The notes under the pieces: model-generated | Databases searched by the model: none | The model's input: the letters and a program-made list of their open reading frames with translations, nothing else | What the model was told of the DNA's origin: nothing | Assembly (NCBI RefSeq): GCF_001610975.1 | Contig: NZ_CP013342.1 | Coordinates: 1,807,001 to 1,871,000, forward strand | DNA: 64,000 nt | Reading direction: 5' to 3' | Source of the DNA: Sphingopyxis terrae subsp. terrae NBRC 15098 | GTDB lineage: Bacteria > Pseudomonadota > Alphaproteobacteria > Sphingomonadales > Sphingomonadaceae | Program-made: the position numbers and the translations under genes | Shown: in pieces, positions 52,854 to 62,307 of the stretch | Layout: each line of letters opens with the position of its first letter | How positions within the stretch are numbered: the first letter of the stretch is position 1

Positions 52854-54322
52854 CGAAATTCCCCTGTCATGCCGAACAAGCGGCCCGGTCGTTTGCCGCG
52901 CGCGACGCAGGCGCCGCCGTCGGGCCCGACAGGGCCGCTGCACCGCCGCGCCGCGATCGTCGGTTCATCGATTTCGCGCAGGATATTGGCGCCATCGGCG
53001 CGGCGTTCGAGCGTGAAACCGTCATAGAGGCGGCCCGACGCGGTGAAGGTCCGGAAGGCAAGCCGCCGCGGTTCGACATCGACGATCTGATAGAGTTCGG
53101 TCGCCTCGGCGACCTTGTCGGGTTGCCATGGGGTGCGGTCGTTGAGCGCGTACATCTTCGATCCGGTGACCGAGACCAGATAGACCGGCCCCTGCACGCT
53201 GCCGTCGGCGCGCGCCCTGGCGCTGGCCTCGCGACCGGCTTCGGACGTCAGGCGGCTGTAGCAATGGTCGTGTCCCTGCAGGACGAGATCGACCTTGCGC
53301 GCGTCGAACACCGGCTTCCAGGCCGCCTTGATTTCCTTGGTGTCGTCGGGCCGGGCACAGGTGAAGACGGGCTGGTGGAACAGCACGACATTCCAGTTGG
53401 CCTTGCTCGATGCCAGCGCGGCATCGAGCCAGCGCGTCTGCGCCGCCACCGTGCCGAGGTCGAGGGCAGAAGTGCCGTCGAGGACGATGAAGCGCACGCC
53501 CTGATAATCGACAAAATAGGTCGTCGCCTTGACCGGATCGGCGCCGTTCGACGGCAACGCGAACTGCGCGGGCCAATAGGGACCGAGCCGGCGGCTTTCG
53601 CTGCCGTCAGGCGCGAGAGCGTCGACATATTCATGGTTGCCGGTCGCGGGCAGCTGCGGGACAATCGCGTAATTATAGCCGCCCGCCTGGTTCCATTCGC
53701 CCCATTCGTCGTCATGGTCGAGGTCGTCGCGCTGGCCGACGAGATCGCCGGCATGGAGGACGAGGCGAATGTCGCCGTTGGCGTGGAACGCCTGCCGGAT
53801 GACGCGGCTGGCATAGGTCAGGATGCCGTTCTGGACATCGCCAAGATACAGAAAGCGGAAGGGTTTGGCTTCGGCTGCTGCGGTACGGAACTGATACCAT
53901 TCGCTCCATCCCGCCGCGCCCTTCACGCGGTAGGCATAGACGGTGTCGGGCGTGAGCCCGGTAAAGCGCAGCTGGTGATAGAGCGCCGGCCCGTAGCTGC
54001 TGTCGACCCGCACCGCGGTGCCGGTCACGAGCCGGGCCTTTTCCTCGAGCGTCGGCCCGTCGACCGACACCGCGATCTGGGCCTGGGACTCGGCCTGTGC
54101 GGTGTCGGTGCGATAGGCGACCGCCATCTCGCGCGCCGGATCGGAGCCGGGCGTGAGGACTATGCGGTCGGGCAGGTTGCGCGGCGCATAGGGCATGCCG
54201 GGGGAACGGGGCAGGGCGCCGCCGGCGGCGGACGCCCCCGCCACGGCGGGGATGGCGCCGATCGCGGCGAGCGCGATCGGCAGGATCCAGCGGTTGCGGC
54301 GGCGCCGCGCTCCCGTCGTCAT
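52850..54322 (-). CDS. Purple acid phosphatase-like metallophosphoesterase
   Basis: 490 residues from ATG 54322 (GAGGAGG site) with a hydrophobic N-terminal export signal after an Arg-rich stretch (TTGARRRRNRWILPIALAAIGAIPAVAG). A fibronectin-like PAP N-terminal domain (DRIVLTPGSDPAREMAVAYRTD) precedes the catalytic domain with metal motifs: FLYLGDVQNG, LHAGDLVGQ, PATGNHEY, VVLFHQPVFT and LQGHDHCYSR. These enzymes remove phosphate from organic esters. It is flanked by the receptor gene (13-bp gap) and the phytase gene (overlap). Confidence 0.92.
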   Translation of the reverse strand: MTTGARRRRNRWILPIALAAIGAIPAVAGASAAGGALPRSPGMPYAPRNLPDRIVLTPGSDPAREMAVAYRTDTAQAESQAQIAVSVDGPTLEEKARLVTGTAVRVDSSYGPALYHQLRFTGLTPDTVYAYRVKGAAGWSEWYQFRTAAAEAKPFRFLYLGDVQNGILTYASRVIRQAFHANGDIRLVLHAGDLVGQRDDLDHDDEWGEWNQAGGYNYAIVPQLPATGNHEYVDALAPDGSESRRLGPYWPAQFALPSNGADPVKATTYFVDYQGVRFIVLDGTSALDLGTVAAQTRWLDAALASSKANWNVVLFHQPVFTCARPDDTKEIKAAWKPVFDARKVDLVLQGHDHCYSRLTSEAGREASARARADGSVQGPVYLVSVTGSKMYALNDRTPWQPDKVAEATELYQIVDVEPRRLAFRTFTASGRLYDGFTLERRADGANILREIDEPTIAARRCSGPVGPDGGACVARGKRPGRLFGMTGEFR

Positions 54323-54335
54323 GGCCTCGCCCTCC

Positions 54336-57122
54336 TCAGAAACTGGCCTTGACGCCGAATTTGAACGTCGAGCCATATTCTTCATATTGGAGCAGCCGCT
54401 GGCTGCTCGCATAATTCTGATAGGCGAAATATTTGGCGTTGTTGATGTTCACCCATTCGCCATAGAGGCGGACATTGTCGGTGAGCTTGAACTTGACCGA
54501 CAGGTCGAGCTGGAAGTGGTTGTCGACATAGCGGTCGGTTTCCGCATCGCCGCCGATTTCGTCGAGATATTTGTCGCGGTAGGTGCCGGCCAGCCGGATG
54601 TCGATCGGCCCCTTTTCATAGCCGAGCACGAGGTTGAAGGTGTTGCGCGAATTTGACGGCAGCGCGATGCTGCGGCCGTCGAACAGCTTCGCCTTCGACC
54701 AGGTGTAAGTGTAATTGGCCTGTGCCAGCAGCCCGTCGAAGGGTGCAGGCAGCATGTCGAACACCTGGCTGTAGCTTGCTTCGAGCCCGGCGACCTCGGC
54801 CTTGTCGCCGTTCACCGGGATGATCGCCTCGCTGAAGGCGGTGCCGCGATACACGCCGTTATAGGGCGCGTCGCTGTCCTCGAAGAAGCCATCGACGATG
54901 AAATTGTCGATCGACTTGTAGAAGCCGCCGATGCTCAGCGCGGCGTTGCGACCGAAATAATATTCGGCGCCCGCGTCGAGATTCCACGCCTTGTAGGGCA
55001 GCAGGTCGGGGTTGCCGAATTCGGCCTCGTCATCCTCGTTGATCGTGAAGCGCGGCGCGAGCTTCGACAGCTTCGGACGCACGATGCTGCGCGAGCCCGC
55101 CAGGCGCAGCACGAGATCCTGCTGCGGCTGGAAGCGGATCGTCATGCTGGGCAGCCAGTCGGTATAGTTGCGGCGGTAGGACACCGGCGTGACGAACACG
55201 TCGGACCCGTCGTCGGCGACGAGGTTGCCGTTGAGCACATTCTTGGTTCGTTCGACGCGGACGCCGCCGATCACGCGCAGCGTGTCGCTGTCCCAGCGGC
55301 CCAGCAGATAGCCCGCCAGAATATTCTCGCTGACCGAATAGTCGCTGCTGTTCGACCCGAGGTCGGTCTCATACTGGTTGACCTCGAAATTGCCGAGATT
55401 GGCATTGTAGAAGGCGGCCGGACCGGTCTTGCTCGCCACGGGGCCGATATCGGTGAGGCGATAGGTCTGCTGGCCCAGCACGTCGGCGAGGGTGAAGTCG
55501 CCGTTATAATCGCCATAATAAATGAGGTTGAAATTATAGCTCTTGTCGCGCCAGCGCGATTTGATGCCGCCCTGGATCGTGAAGTCGCCCTTGTCGCCGG
55601 CGAAGGTGCGGGCGAGGTCGGCCTTGACCGCATATTCCTCGTCCTGGCTGTCCGACAGGTCGGTGAGTTCGAGGCGGTTGAAGCCATATTCGGTGGGATC
55701 GTTGAACAGCGCGGCGCCGGCGGTGACGCTGTAGAGCGGCACGCGCGGATTGCTGTAATCCATGTTCACATCGACGCCATCGTCGTTGAAGCGGGCGCGG
55801 AAGCGCAGCGGGTCGATCGAGAAATCCTCGCGCTCGCTCGATTTGGCCCAGCTTGCCGACCAGTTGAATTTCCACACGCCGGTGTCGGTGTCGCTGCCGA
55901 CGACGACGGTGCGGATGCGCTGACGCTCGAACCGGTCCTTGAGGTCGCGGCGGACTTCGATGCGGCCGTCGGCATCGGTGAAGAAGGCGCTGTTCGCGTC
56001 GCCCGAGGCGGGATCTTCGTTGAAGATGATCGTCGTGCGGCGGCGATATTCATGGTCGTCGAACTGGCTGAAATTGCCGCGGATATAGGCCTTGGTGGTG
56101 TCCGACGCGCGCCAGTCGAACGACAGCGCGCCGCTGATCCGCTCGCGGGTGACGTCATAGTCGCGATATTCGATTTCGGGGGCGAAGGCGACGCCGTCGG
56201 CTTCTTTCCAGAAGTCGCCGGCTTCGACATTGTCGGTTTCGAACTTGCGCTTGTAATAGCTGATACTGCCCGCGATGCCGAAATTGTCGCCGACCCGCGT
56301 CGCGAAATCGAGGCTGCCTTTGGGGGTCAGCTTGCCCGAATAATCATTGTAGCTGCCCTCGATACGCGCCGAATAGAGGTCGCGCTGGCGGTCGAACGCG
56401 CTGGTTGTGTGAATCTCGATCGAGGCGCCGATCGTGTCGGCATCCATGTCGGCAGTCAGTGATTTCTTGATCTCGATCGATTCGATCGTGTCCGACGAAA
56501 TAACGTCGAGCGCCACCGAACGGACATCGCTTTCGGGTGCCGGCAGGCGCACGCCGTTGAGCGACGAGGCGTTGAGTTCGGGATCGAGCCCGCGCACCGA
56601 GACGAAGCGGCCTTCGCCCTGGTCGTTCAGAATGTTGACGCCCGGCAGGCGGCGCAGCGATTCGGCGACATTCTGGTCGGGGAACTGACCGATCGCGTCG
56701 CGCGTCAGGACGCTTTCGACGCCGTCGGCGGCTTTCTGACGCGACAGCGCGCTGGCCTGGTTCGCGGCCTGTCCGACGACGAGGATGTCGTTCGCGCCGC
56801 CGAGGCTGAAATTGACCGTGACTCCGCCGGTTGCGGGCACGTCGATCGTGCTGCGTACGGGCTCGGCGCCGACGTAGCGCGCCTCGAGCGTGTAGGTACC
56901 GGCGGGCACGTCGCCGAAACGGAAGCTGCCGTCGCGGCCAGCTTCGGCAACGCGGCCCAGTTCGACGATGCGAACCTCAGCGCTCTGCAGCGCGCGCGTG
57001 TCTGTGGCGTCGGTGACGATGCCGACGATGTCGGAAGCGAAGGCGCTCGCCGGAGCGAGCATGGCCGCGACCAGGCCGGTGCCGAGAAGGATGCGCGAAC
57101 GGCAACTGCGAATCAGTGTCAT
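54336..57122 (-). CDS. TonB-dependent receptor of the phosphate-ester operon
   Basis: 928 residues from ATG 57122 with a signal peptide. A carboxypeptidase-regulatory-like domain (about 30-110, IVGIVTDATDTRALQSAEVRIVE) precedes the TonB box region (NDILVVGQA) and plug (GQFPDQNVAESLRRLPGVNI, FVSVRGLDPELNASSLNGVRLP). The barrel ends in FKFGVKASF. Receptors with this N-terminal domain often import large organic substrates. Its place before a phosphatase and a phytase makes phytate or another organophosphate the likely cargo, by inference. Confidence 0.9.
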   Translation of the reverse strand: MTLIRSCRSRILLGTGLVAAMLAPASAFASDIVGIVTDATDTRALQSAEVRIVELGRVAEAGRDGSFRFGDVPAGTYTLEARYVGAEPVRSTIDVPATGGVTVNFSLGGANDILVVGQAANQASALSRQKAADGVESVLTRDAIGQFPDQNVAESLRRLPGVNILNDQGEGRFVSVRGLDPELNASSLNGVRLPAPESDVRSVALDVISSDTIESIEIKKSLTADMDADTIGASIEIHTTSAFDRQRDLYSARIEGSYNDYSGKLTPKGSLDFATRVGDNFGIAGSISYYKRKFETDNVEAGDFWKEADGVAFAPEIEYRDYDVTRERISGALSFDWRASDTTKAYIRGNFSQFDDHEYRRRTTIIFNEDPASGDANSAFFTDADGRIEVRRDLKDRFERQRIRTVVVGSDTDTGVWKFNWSASWAKSSEREDFSIDPLRFRARFNDDGVDVNMDYSNPRVPLYSVTAGAALFNDPTEYGFNRLELTDLSDSQDEEYAVKADLARTFAGDKGDFTIQGGIKSRWRDKSYNFNLIYYGDYNGDFTLADVLGQQTYRLTDIGPVASKTGPAAFYNANLGNFEVNQYETDLGSNSSDYSVSENILAGYLLGRWDSDTLRVIGGVRVERTKNVLNGNLVADDGSDVFVTPVSYRRNYTDWLPSMTIRFQPQQDLVLRLAGSRSIVRPKLSKLAPRFTINEDDEAEFGNPDLLPYKAWNLDAGAEYYFGRNAALSIGGFYKSIDNFIVDGFFEDSDAPYNGVYRGTAFSEAIIPVNGDKAEVAGLEASYSQVFDMLPAPFDGLLAQANYTYTWSKAKLFDGRSIALPSNSRNTFNLVLGYEKGPIDIRLAGTYRDKYLDEIGGDAETDRYVDNHFQLDLSVKFKLTDNVRLYGEWVNINNAKYFAYQNYASSQRLLQYEEYGSTFKFGVKASF

Positions 57123-57203
57123 GGAAAGAGCCCCTGTCCAGATGGCCGCCGGCGCCCTGTGCCGGCGGATCGAGGGGGCCTGTGACAATCGCCCATGACG
57201 GCT

Positions 57204-57221
57204 GTGTTACGTCGGTGTCAC
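57204..57221 (+). promoter_or_regulatory. PHO-box-like direct repeat upstream of the phytate operon
   Basis: GTGTTAC-GTCG-GTGTCAC: two 7-bp half-sites with an 11-bp period, similar to the PhoB pattern CTGTCAT-N4-CTGTCAC (five and six of seven bases). It lies 82 bp upstream of the receptor start in the 202-bp promoter gap. Confidence 0.45.
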
Positions 57222-57324
57222 ACGAGTGAAACAAGCAGGGGTGCGGCTATGCTAAACCGCTGGAAAATCCGTTTAAAATTCGGCCCAGGATTTTTTCCCG
57301 CGCTGCTGCGCGCGGCATGGGCGG

Positions 57325-59103
57325 TCAGCCGATATGCTTGAAGATCCAGCCGATGCTGGCACCGCCGGCGGGCGCGGCACCCGTTACGACGAGTTGCTCG
57401 GTCGGATGCGGCCGGCCGTCGCCGTCGACCCACAGGCTTTCCTCGATCGCGAGCTGGCCTTCGGAGGTGCGGAACTGCCACAGCGGGCCGCCCGCGATGC
57501 GCAGCAGCGCGCCGAGCTTGTCGGCGGTCAGACTGGCCGAGATATTGCGGCCGAGGTGAAAACGCAGCGTGAAAGCCTTGTCGCCCTTGCGCCGGCTGCG
57601 CGGGGCGGGGAGCAGCATGTCCTCACCGCGCAGCTCGCGCCCGTTGGGCGAAAGGATCAGCAGGCGGCGGTGGATCAGACCGTGGCGGCGAACATAGCCA
57701 TCATGCCCCATCTCGACCCGGCTGCCCTGCGGCGTTTCGCGCCGGTCGAGCTCGACTTCGGTCACGCCGCGGCCAAGCGTCCCGTTGGGCAGGATCGCGG
57801 TCGAATTGCTGTCGGCGATGGTCAGCGTCGAATGGGCGGCGGTGGTGCGCAGCCCGCGCGCCAGGTCGGCGGGAATCGTCGCGCCGGTCAGCGCTGCGCC
57901 GCCGCAATTGACGACGATGCGTTCGTCGCCATCCGAAAGCTCGAACGCCAGCGTCGAGGCGCAGCCCGCTTCGGTAACCCGCGCGATCGGGGGCGGCGCG
58001 GCGTCGGCCAATACGACCACCTTGTTCGCAACCAAGCGCTGATAGCCCCAGTCGCGCGCCTGTTTGAGCGGCCGGGTGCGCACACCGCTTGCCGCGACGA
58101 CCGCTTCGATAACCGCTGCCGGCGTCGCGCCGCTGCCTTGCCAATTGCCCATGCCGCCGTCGCTGTGGACGAGCCCGAGCAGCGCTGGCACGGTGCGCGC
58201 AAGCACTTCCTGCAGGAAGGGCGGCACCTCCATCCGGCGCATGTCGTAAATGCGCGCGAGCATCGACAGCGCCATGATCGCGTCGAGCTGTGCCTGCGGC
58301 GAACGCGCGATATTGCCGCCGTCGGCATAGAAGCTGGTCTCGAGAACCTTGCGCAGCCCTGCTTCGCCGAACACCTGGCGCGGCTCGCCGCCCGGCATCA
58401 GCAGCGATGCAGCGACGATGCCGATCCAGGCAACAAGCTGGCCGGTGCCGGGGCGCGTCTTGTCGGCGACGCGATCGAGGTGGCGCGCCGCGCGCGCGAG
58501 ATGGTTGAGTACGGCGGAACGATAGACGAGATCGCTCGACGACAGGATCAGCGGCGCGTGCGCGGCCCAGAACAGGATGCGCCAGCCGGCATTGTCGGCG
58601 CGCCATGCGGGTTCGCTTACCGTTTCGCCGTGCGCGGCGAGCCATTGGCGGACGAGCGCTTCGGCGATCGGGGCGCCGTCGGCGCGCGTCCCGGTGGCGG
58701 CAAGATCGCGCAGCCAGGCAAAACTGTGCAGATAATCTGCGAAGGCCGGGGCGACCGAGAGCGCCGCGAAATCAATCTCCCTTATCGGCAGCTTGAGTCC
58801 GCGGTGGAGGAAATGGCCGGCGCGGATCGCCATGCCGGCGCGCGTGTCGCCGGGAACCGGATCGGCCGGAACGCCCAGCAGCTTGAGCGGGAAACGCCCC
58901 TTCAGCCGCAGCGCATGGAGCGGAGTGCGCCAGGTCAGGCGGGTGAAATGATTGGCGATGCGGTCGCCCAGCGACAGTCCCTTGTCGGCGGGCAGGCGGA
59001 TCAGCCGTTTGCCGGGTTCGATGCTGTCGTCGAGCGGGGCGACGGGGTCGCCCGTTTCGGGCATCGGATCGACGGGAGCAGAGGTCAACGGTCTCCCTTC
59101 CAT
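57325..59103 (-). CDS. Heparinase II/III family protein
   Basis: 592 residues, no signal peptide seen. An alpha-helical N-terminal domain (for example FAWLRDLAATGTRADGAPIAEALVRQWLAAHG) leads into a C-terminal heparinase II/III-like beta-sandwich (HSTLTIADSNSTAI, GHDGYVRRHGLIHRRLLILSPNGRELRGEDML, FHLGRNISASL). The family includes polysaccharide lyases, but members next to rpe and purH in alphaproteobacteria have no proven substrate. It lies 3 bp after rpe on the same strand, so the two are co-transcribed. Confidence 0.85.
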   Translation of the reverse strand: MEGRPLTSAPVDPMPETGDPVAPLDDSIEPGKRLIRLPADKGLSLGDRIANHFTRLTWRTPLHALRLKGRFPLKLLGVPADPVPGDTRAGMAIRAGHFLHRGLKLPIREIDFAALSVAPAFADYLHSFAWLRDLAATGTRADGAPIAEALVRQWLAAHGETVSEPAWRADNAGWRILFWAAHAPLILSSSDLVYRSAVLNHLARAARHLDRVADKTRPGTGQLVAWIGIVAASLLMPGGEPRQVFGEAGLRKVLETSFYADGGNIARSPQAQLDAIMALSMLARIYDMRRMEVPPFLQEVLARTVPALLGLVHSDGGMGNWQGSGATPAAVIEAVVAASGVRTRPLKQARDWGYQRLVANKVVVLADAAPPPIARVTEAGCASTLAFELSDGDERIVVNCGGAALTGATIPADLARGLRTTAAHSTLTIADSNSTAILPNGTLGRGVTEVELDRRETPQGSRVEMGHDGYVRRHGLIHRRLLILSPNGRELRGEDMLLPAPRSRRKGDKAFTLRFHLGRNISASLTADKLGALLRIAGGPLWQFRTSEGQLAIEESLWVDGDGRPHPTEQLVVTGAAPAGGASIGWIFKHIG

Positions 59104-59106
59104 CGA

Positions 59107-59775
59107 TCAGCCGCGCAGGCGCTTGATATTGTCGGCGTAGGCCGCGGGACCGCCCTTGAAGGTTGCGGTGCCGGCGACCAGGACGTCGGCCCCCGCCGCG
59201 ATGGCAAGCGGGGCAGTTGCGGCGTCGATGCCGCCATCGACTTCCAGCCGGATGTCGCGGCCCGATTTGTCGATCATCTTGCGCACCGCCTCGATCTTGC
59301 GAAGCTGGCTCGAAATGAAGCTTTGCCCTCCGAAACCCGGATTGACGCTCATCACGAGGACGAGGTCGATGTCGTCGATCAGATAGTCGAGCATCTTCGC
59401 CGGGGTCGCGGGATTGAGCGACACGCCCGCCTGCTTGCCCAGCGACTTGATGTGCTGGATGCTGCGATGGATGTGCGGCCCGGCTTCGGGATGGACGGTG
59501 ATGATGTCGGCGCCCGCCGCGGCGAAGGCGTCGAGGAAATTATCGACCGGCGAGATCATCAGATGAACGTCGAAAGGCAAAGTCGAATGGGGACGCAGCG
59601 CCTTTACCACCATCGGTCCGATGGTAAGATTGGGCACGAAATGCCCGTCCATCACGTCGATATGGACCCAGTCGGCGCCCGCCGCCTCGATGCGGCGCAC
59701 CTCTTCGCCCAGCTGCGCGAAGTCGGCGCTGAGGATCGAAGGGGCGATGCGGACGGAGGATGGATCGGCGGTCAT
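59107..59775 (-). CDS. rpe: Ribulose-phosphate 3-epimerase
   Basis: 222 residues. Interconverts ribulose-5-phosphate and xylulose-5-phosphate in the pentose phosphate pathway. TIM-barrel motifs: [44 protein letters not shown] at the start, [27 protein letters not shown] and [12 protein letters not shown]. All are typical, including the metal-binding His and Asp residues. It is the first gene of the pair with the heparinase-like gene. Confidence 0.96.
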   Translation of the reverse strand: MTADPSSVRIAPSILSADFAQLGEEVRRIEAAGADWVHIDVMDGHFVPNLTIGPMVVKALRPHSTLPFDVHLMISPVDNFLDAFAAAGADIITVHPEAGPHIHRSIQHIKSLGKQAGVSLNPATPAKMLDYLIDDIDLVLVMSVNPGFGGQSFISSQLRKIEAVRKMIDKSGRDIRLEVDGGIDAATAPLAIAAGADVLVAGTATFKGGPAAYADNIKRLRG

Positions 59776-59872
59776 GACGACCGCCCTTAACCATCAAGCG
59801 GTATGGGGGCAAGGCGCTGGACGTCGCCGCCCGGCGGAGACTGTCGATAATCGGTCGGGGCGGACAGCGCGG

Positions 59873-60163
59873 CTATTTTTTCCGCCGCTTGTCGTCGCGC
59901 TTTTCGGCGGCGCGATTGCCCCAGCGCCATTTCCAGCCGCCCTCGGTGCGGGCCTGGTAGATGGGCATGGGCGCAAGCGCGGCGAGGACAACAACGATGG
60001 TCATCGCGACCGGCTGGCTACGCAGCGCCATCGACAGCCCGGCGATCAGCGCGATGTGGAGCGCCATGAAGACCCACCCCTGCCACGCGATCGGCAGGCC
60101 GGTGCCATAGCCGTGGTTTTTGGCGCGGAACCAGGGCTTCTTGTCGAGGAAGAGGTGAAGCAT
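59873..60163 (-). CDS. Small two-helix membrane protein
   Basis: 96 residues: HGYGTGLPIAWQGWVFMALHIALIAGLSMAL (first helix about 30-47), a second helix (AMTIVVVLAALAPMPIYQ), then a basic end (RAAEKRDDKRRKK). The pattern is seen in small sphingomonad inner-membrane proteins of unknown role. It is 13 bp after the alpha/beta hydrolase gene and is the last gene of the SPFH operon. Confidence 0.7.
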   Translation of the reverse strand: MLHLFLDKKPWFRAKNHGYGTGLPIAWQGWVFMALHIALIAGLSMALRSQPVAMTIVVVLAALAPMPIYQARTEGGWKWRWGNRAAEKRDDKRRKK

Positions 60164-60176
60164 GATCGGGCCTCCT

Positions 60177-61151
60177 TCAGTGGCTGTTCGCGCGCACGAA
60201 GCGGATGATGTCGACGACGAGCGAACGGTCGATCGCCAGACTCGGATCGGTGTAGGTCGCCATATTGGCGGCGCGGTCGCTCGCGCTCGCCTGCTTCAGC
60301 ACATGGGTCATCCCCTTGATCACCGACAGTGTCGCGTCGGGGCGCGCGGCCTTCAGCTTTTCGGCATCGACGAGGGGAATTTGCAAGTCGGCGCTGCCCG
60401 CGACGATCAGCAACGGCTTGGTGGTGGCGGCCAGCATCGCGGCGGGATCGTGCCCGATCAGGTCGATGAGATAATCCTGCACCGCCGGATTGAAGAGGCC
60501 GCGGGCGAGCGCCGGGTGCATCGCGCTCACATCGACATGCTCGCCCTTCGCGAGCCGGTCGAGCGCGCCGTTGGCGTCGGACAGGATCGGCGCGTTGGCC
60601 GGATTGGCGGCAAGCTGTTCGCGCAGCACAACGTCGAAGGGGCGTCCCATCGCCGATATCAGGATCAGGCCGCAGACATGCGGATCGGCTTCGGCCGCGA
60701 TGGCGACCAGCCCGCCTTCGCTGTGTCCGGCCACCCAGATGCAGTGCTGGCCGGTTCGCTCGGTCAGGCTACGCGCCCATGCGCCGACGTCGGCAGCATA
60801 GGCGGCGATCGTCACCTTATTCGCATCGGTGACCGCCGCCTCGCTGCCGAACATGCCGCGCTTGTCGATGCGCGCCGCGGAGATGCCCTTTTGCGCCAGC
60901 GCCTCGGCAAGCAGGCGGTAGCTTGCCGAGGTGATGCCGAGCGGGCTGTTGCCGTCGCGGTCGGTCGGCCCCGATCCGGGGATGATCAAGACGACGGGTG
61001 CGCTCGCCTTCTCGGCGCTCAGCAATGTGCCGGCGAGCGGGCCGTCGGCGCCCGGCGCGCTGATTTCGCTGGCGACCGGGCTTGCCCCGGCAGGCGCGGC
61101 GGTGGGCAGCAGGGCAGCGGCGAGGGCCGCAGCGGCGATCCTATTTTTCAT
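60177..61151 (-). CDS. Secreted alpha/beta hydrolase
   Basis: 324 residues with a signal peptide (AAAALAAALLPTAAPAGASP). The nucleophile elbow is GHSEG with Ser144, an oxyanion region is seen in VVLIIPGSGPTDRDGNSP, and the catalytic Asp/His are likely in VAGSADLQIPLVDAEKL and KGMTHVLK. The pattern resembles esterase/dienelactone-hydrolase-like serine hydrolases. The substrate is unknown. It overlaps the ribbon-helix-helix gene by 11 bp. Confidence 0.85.
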   Translation of the reverse strand: MKNRIAAAALAAALLPTAAPAGASPVASEISAPGADGPLAGTLLSAEKASAPVVLIIPGSGPTDRDGNSPLGITSASYRLLAEALAQKGISAARIDKRGMFGSEAAVTDANKVTIAAYAADVGAWARSLTERTGQHCIWVAGHSEGGLVAIAAEADPHVCGLILISAMGRPFDVVLREQLAANPANAPILSDANGALDRLAKGEHVDVSAMHPALARGLFNPAVQDYLIDLIGHDPAAMLAATTKPLLIVAGSADLQIPLVDAEKLKAARPDATLSVIKGMTHVLKQASASDRAANMATYTDPSLAIDRSLVVDIIRFVRANSH

Positions 61152-61374
61152 CAGGGGACTCCGTCGCGCGCGTATCGGCTACCGCCGGCGGGCGACCGCG
61201 GCGGGGCTTTTCGCTCGCCTTCACGGCAACGCCGCGGCGAGCGAGCGCTTCGCGAAGCAGCATTTCGATCTCGGCATTGGCGCTACGCAATTCGGCCGCC
61301 GCCAACCGCTCGATCGCCGCATAAAGGGCGGGATCGACGCGGAGGGCAAAGGCTTTCCTGGCAGCTGTCGACAT
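61141..61374 (-). CDS. Ribbon-helix-helix (Arc/CopG-like) DNA-binding protein
   Basis: 77 residues. FALRVDPALYAAIERLAAAELRSANAEIEMLLREALARRG (about 9-48) is the beta strand and two helices of Arc-type repressors, followed by a basic Pro/Arg-rich tail. It is encoded between an SPFH gene and a hydrolase. It could repress its own operon through the palindrome at the promoter, or act as an antitoxin without a visible toxin. The first is inference from position. Confidence 0.75.
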   Translation of the reverse strand: MSTAARKAFALRVDPALYAAIERLAAAELRSANAEIEMLLREALARRGVAVKASEKPRRGRPPAVADTRATESPDEK

Positions 61375-61385
61375 CGTTTTTGGGC

Positions 61386-62291
61386 TCAGTAGAGCGACCC
61401 GGCATTGACGACCGGCTGCGTGTCGCGCTCACCGCACAGGACAACCATCAGGTTCGATACCATCGCGGCGCGGCGTTCATCGTCGAGGTCGACGACCTGC
61501 TTTTCGGACAATTGCTGCAACGCCATCTCGACCATCGACACCGCGCCTTCGACCAGCTTGGCGCGGGCGGCGACCACCGCCTCGGCCTGCTGGCGGCGCA
61601 GCATGGCGCCGGCGATCTCGGGGGCGTAGGCAAGGTGCGTCAGCCCGCATTCGTCGACGGTGATTCCCGCGACGTCGAGCCGCTCGATCAACGCCTTTCG
61701 CAGTTCGACGCCCACCTCGTCATGGTTGCCGCGCAGCGTGATCTCGTCATGCGTGTGATCGTCATAGGGATAGCGCGATCCGATCGCGCGCACCGCCGCT
61801 TCGATCTGCGCGAGGACGAATTCCTTGTAATCGTCGACGTCGAACAGCGCCTGCGCGGTGTCGGTAACGCGCCAGACGACCTGCGCCGCCATCTCGATCG
61901 GGTTGCCTCGCAGGTCATTGACCTTGATCTTGTCCGAAATCACATTGTTCGCGCGCACCGCGATCTTCTTGCGGGTCAACCACGGCAACACCCAGCGCAG
62001 CCCGCTTTCGCGGTCGGTGCCCTTGTAGCTGCCGAACAGCTGGATCGCCGCCGCTTCATTGGGGTTGATTAGGTAAAAGCCGCACAGGATCAGGGTGCCG
62101 ACGATGCCGCTCGCGACAGCAACGCCCCATTTCCAGTTCCAACCGGCCGTTTCGCCCTGGATGTTGGTCACCGCCGCCCAGATCGCGATGCCGAACAGCA
62201 CCAGCCAGACCAGCAGCATCAGATAGCCGCTCTGTGTCGCAGCCCGCGTTTCGCGGCTGCGGTTCAGTGCCGGCGCAGTTCCGTCTCCCAT
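61386..62291 (-). CDS. SPFH/Band-7 domain membrane protein
   Basis: 301 residues from ATG 62291 (GGAGG site). Two N-terminal membrane helices (GYLMLLVWLVLFGIAIWAAV and VAVASGIVGTLILCGFYLI), then the SPFH domain (NPNEAAAIQLFGSYKGTDRESGLRWVLPWLTRKKIAVRANNV; NPIEMAAQVVWRVTDTAQALFDVDDYKEFV) and a helical tail (GAMLRRQQAEAVVAARAKLVEGAVSMVEMAL). SPFH proteins scaffold membrane microdomains and partner proteases. The first gene of a four-gene operon. Confidence 0.9.
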   Translation of the reverse strand: MGDGTAPALNRSRETRAATQSGYLMLLVWLVLFGIAIWAAVTNIQGETAGWNWKWGVAVASGIVGTLILCGFYLINPNEAAAIQLFGSYKGTDRESGLRWVLPWLTRKKIAVRANNVISDKIKVNDLRGNPIEMAAQVVWRVTDTAQALFDVDDYKEFVLAQIEAAVRAIGSRYPYDDHTHDEITLRGNHDEVGVELRKALIERLDVAGITVDECGLTHLAYAPEIAGAMLRRQQAEAVVAARAKLVEGAVSMVEMALQQLSEKQVVDLDDERRAAMVSNLMVVLCGERDTQPVVNAGSLY

Positions 62292-62307
62292 CTTACCCTC
62301 CGAATCA

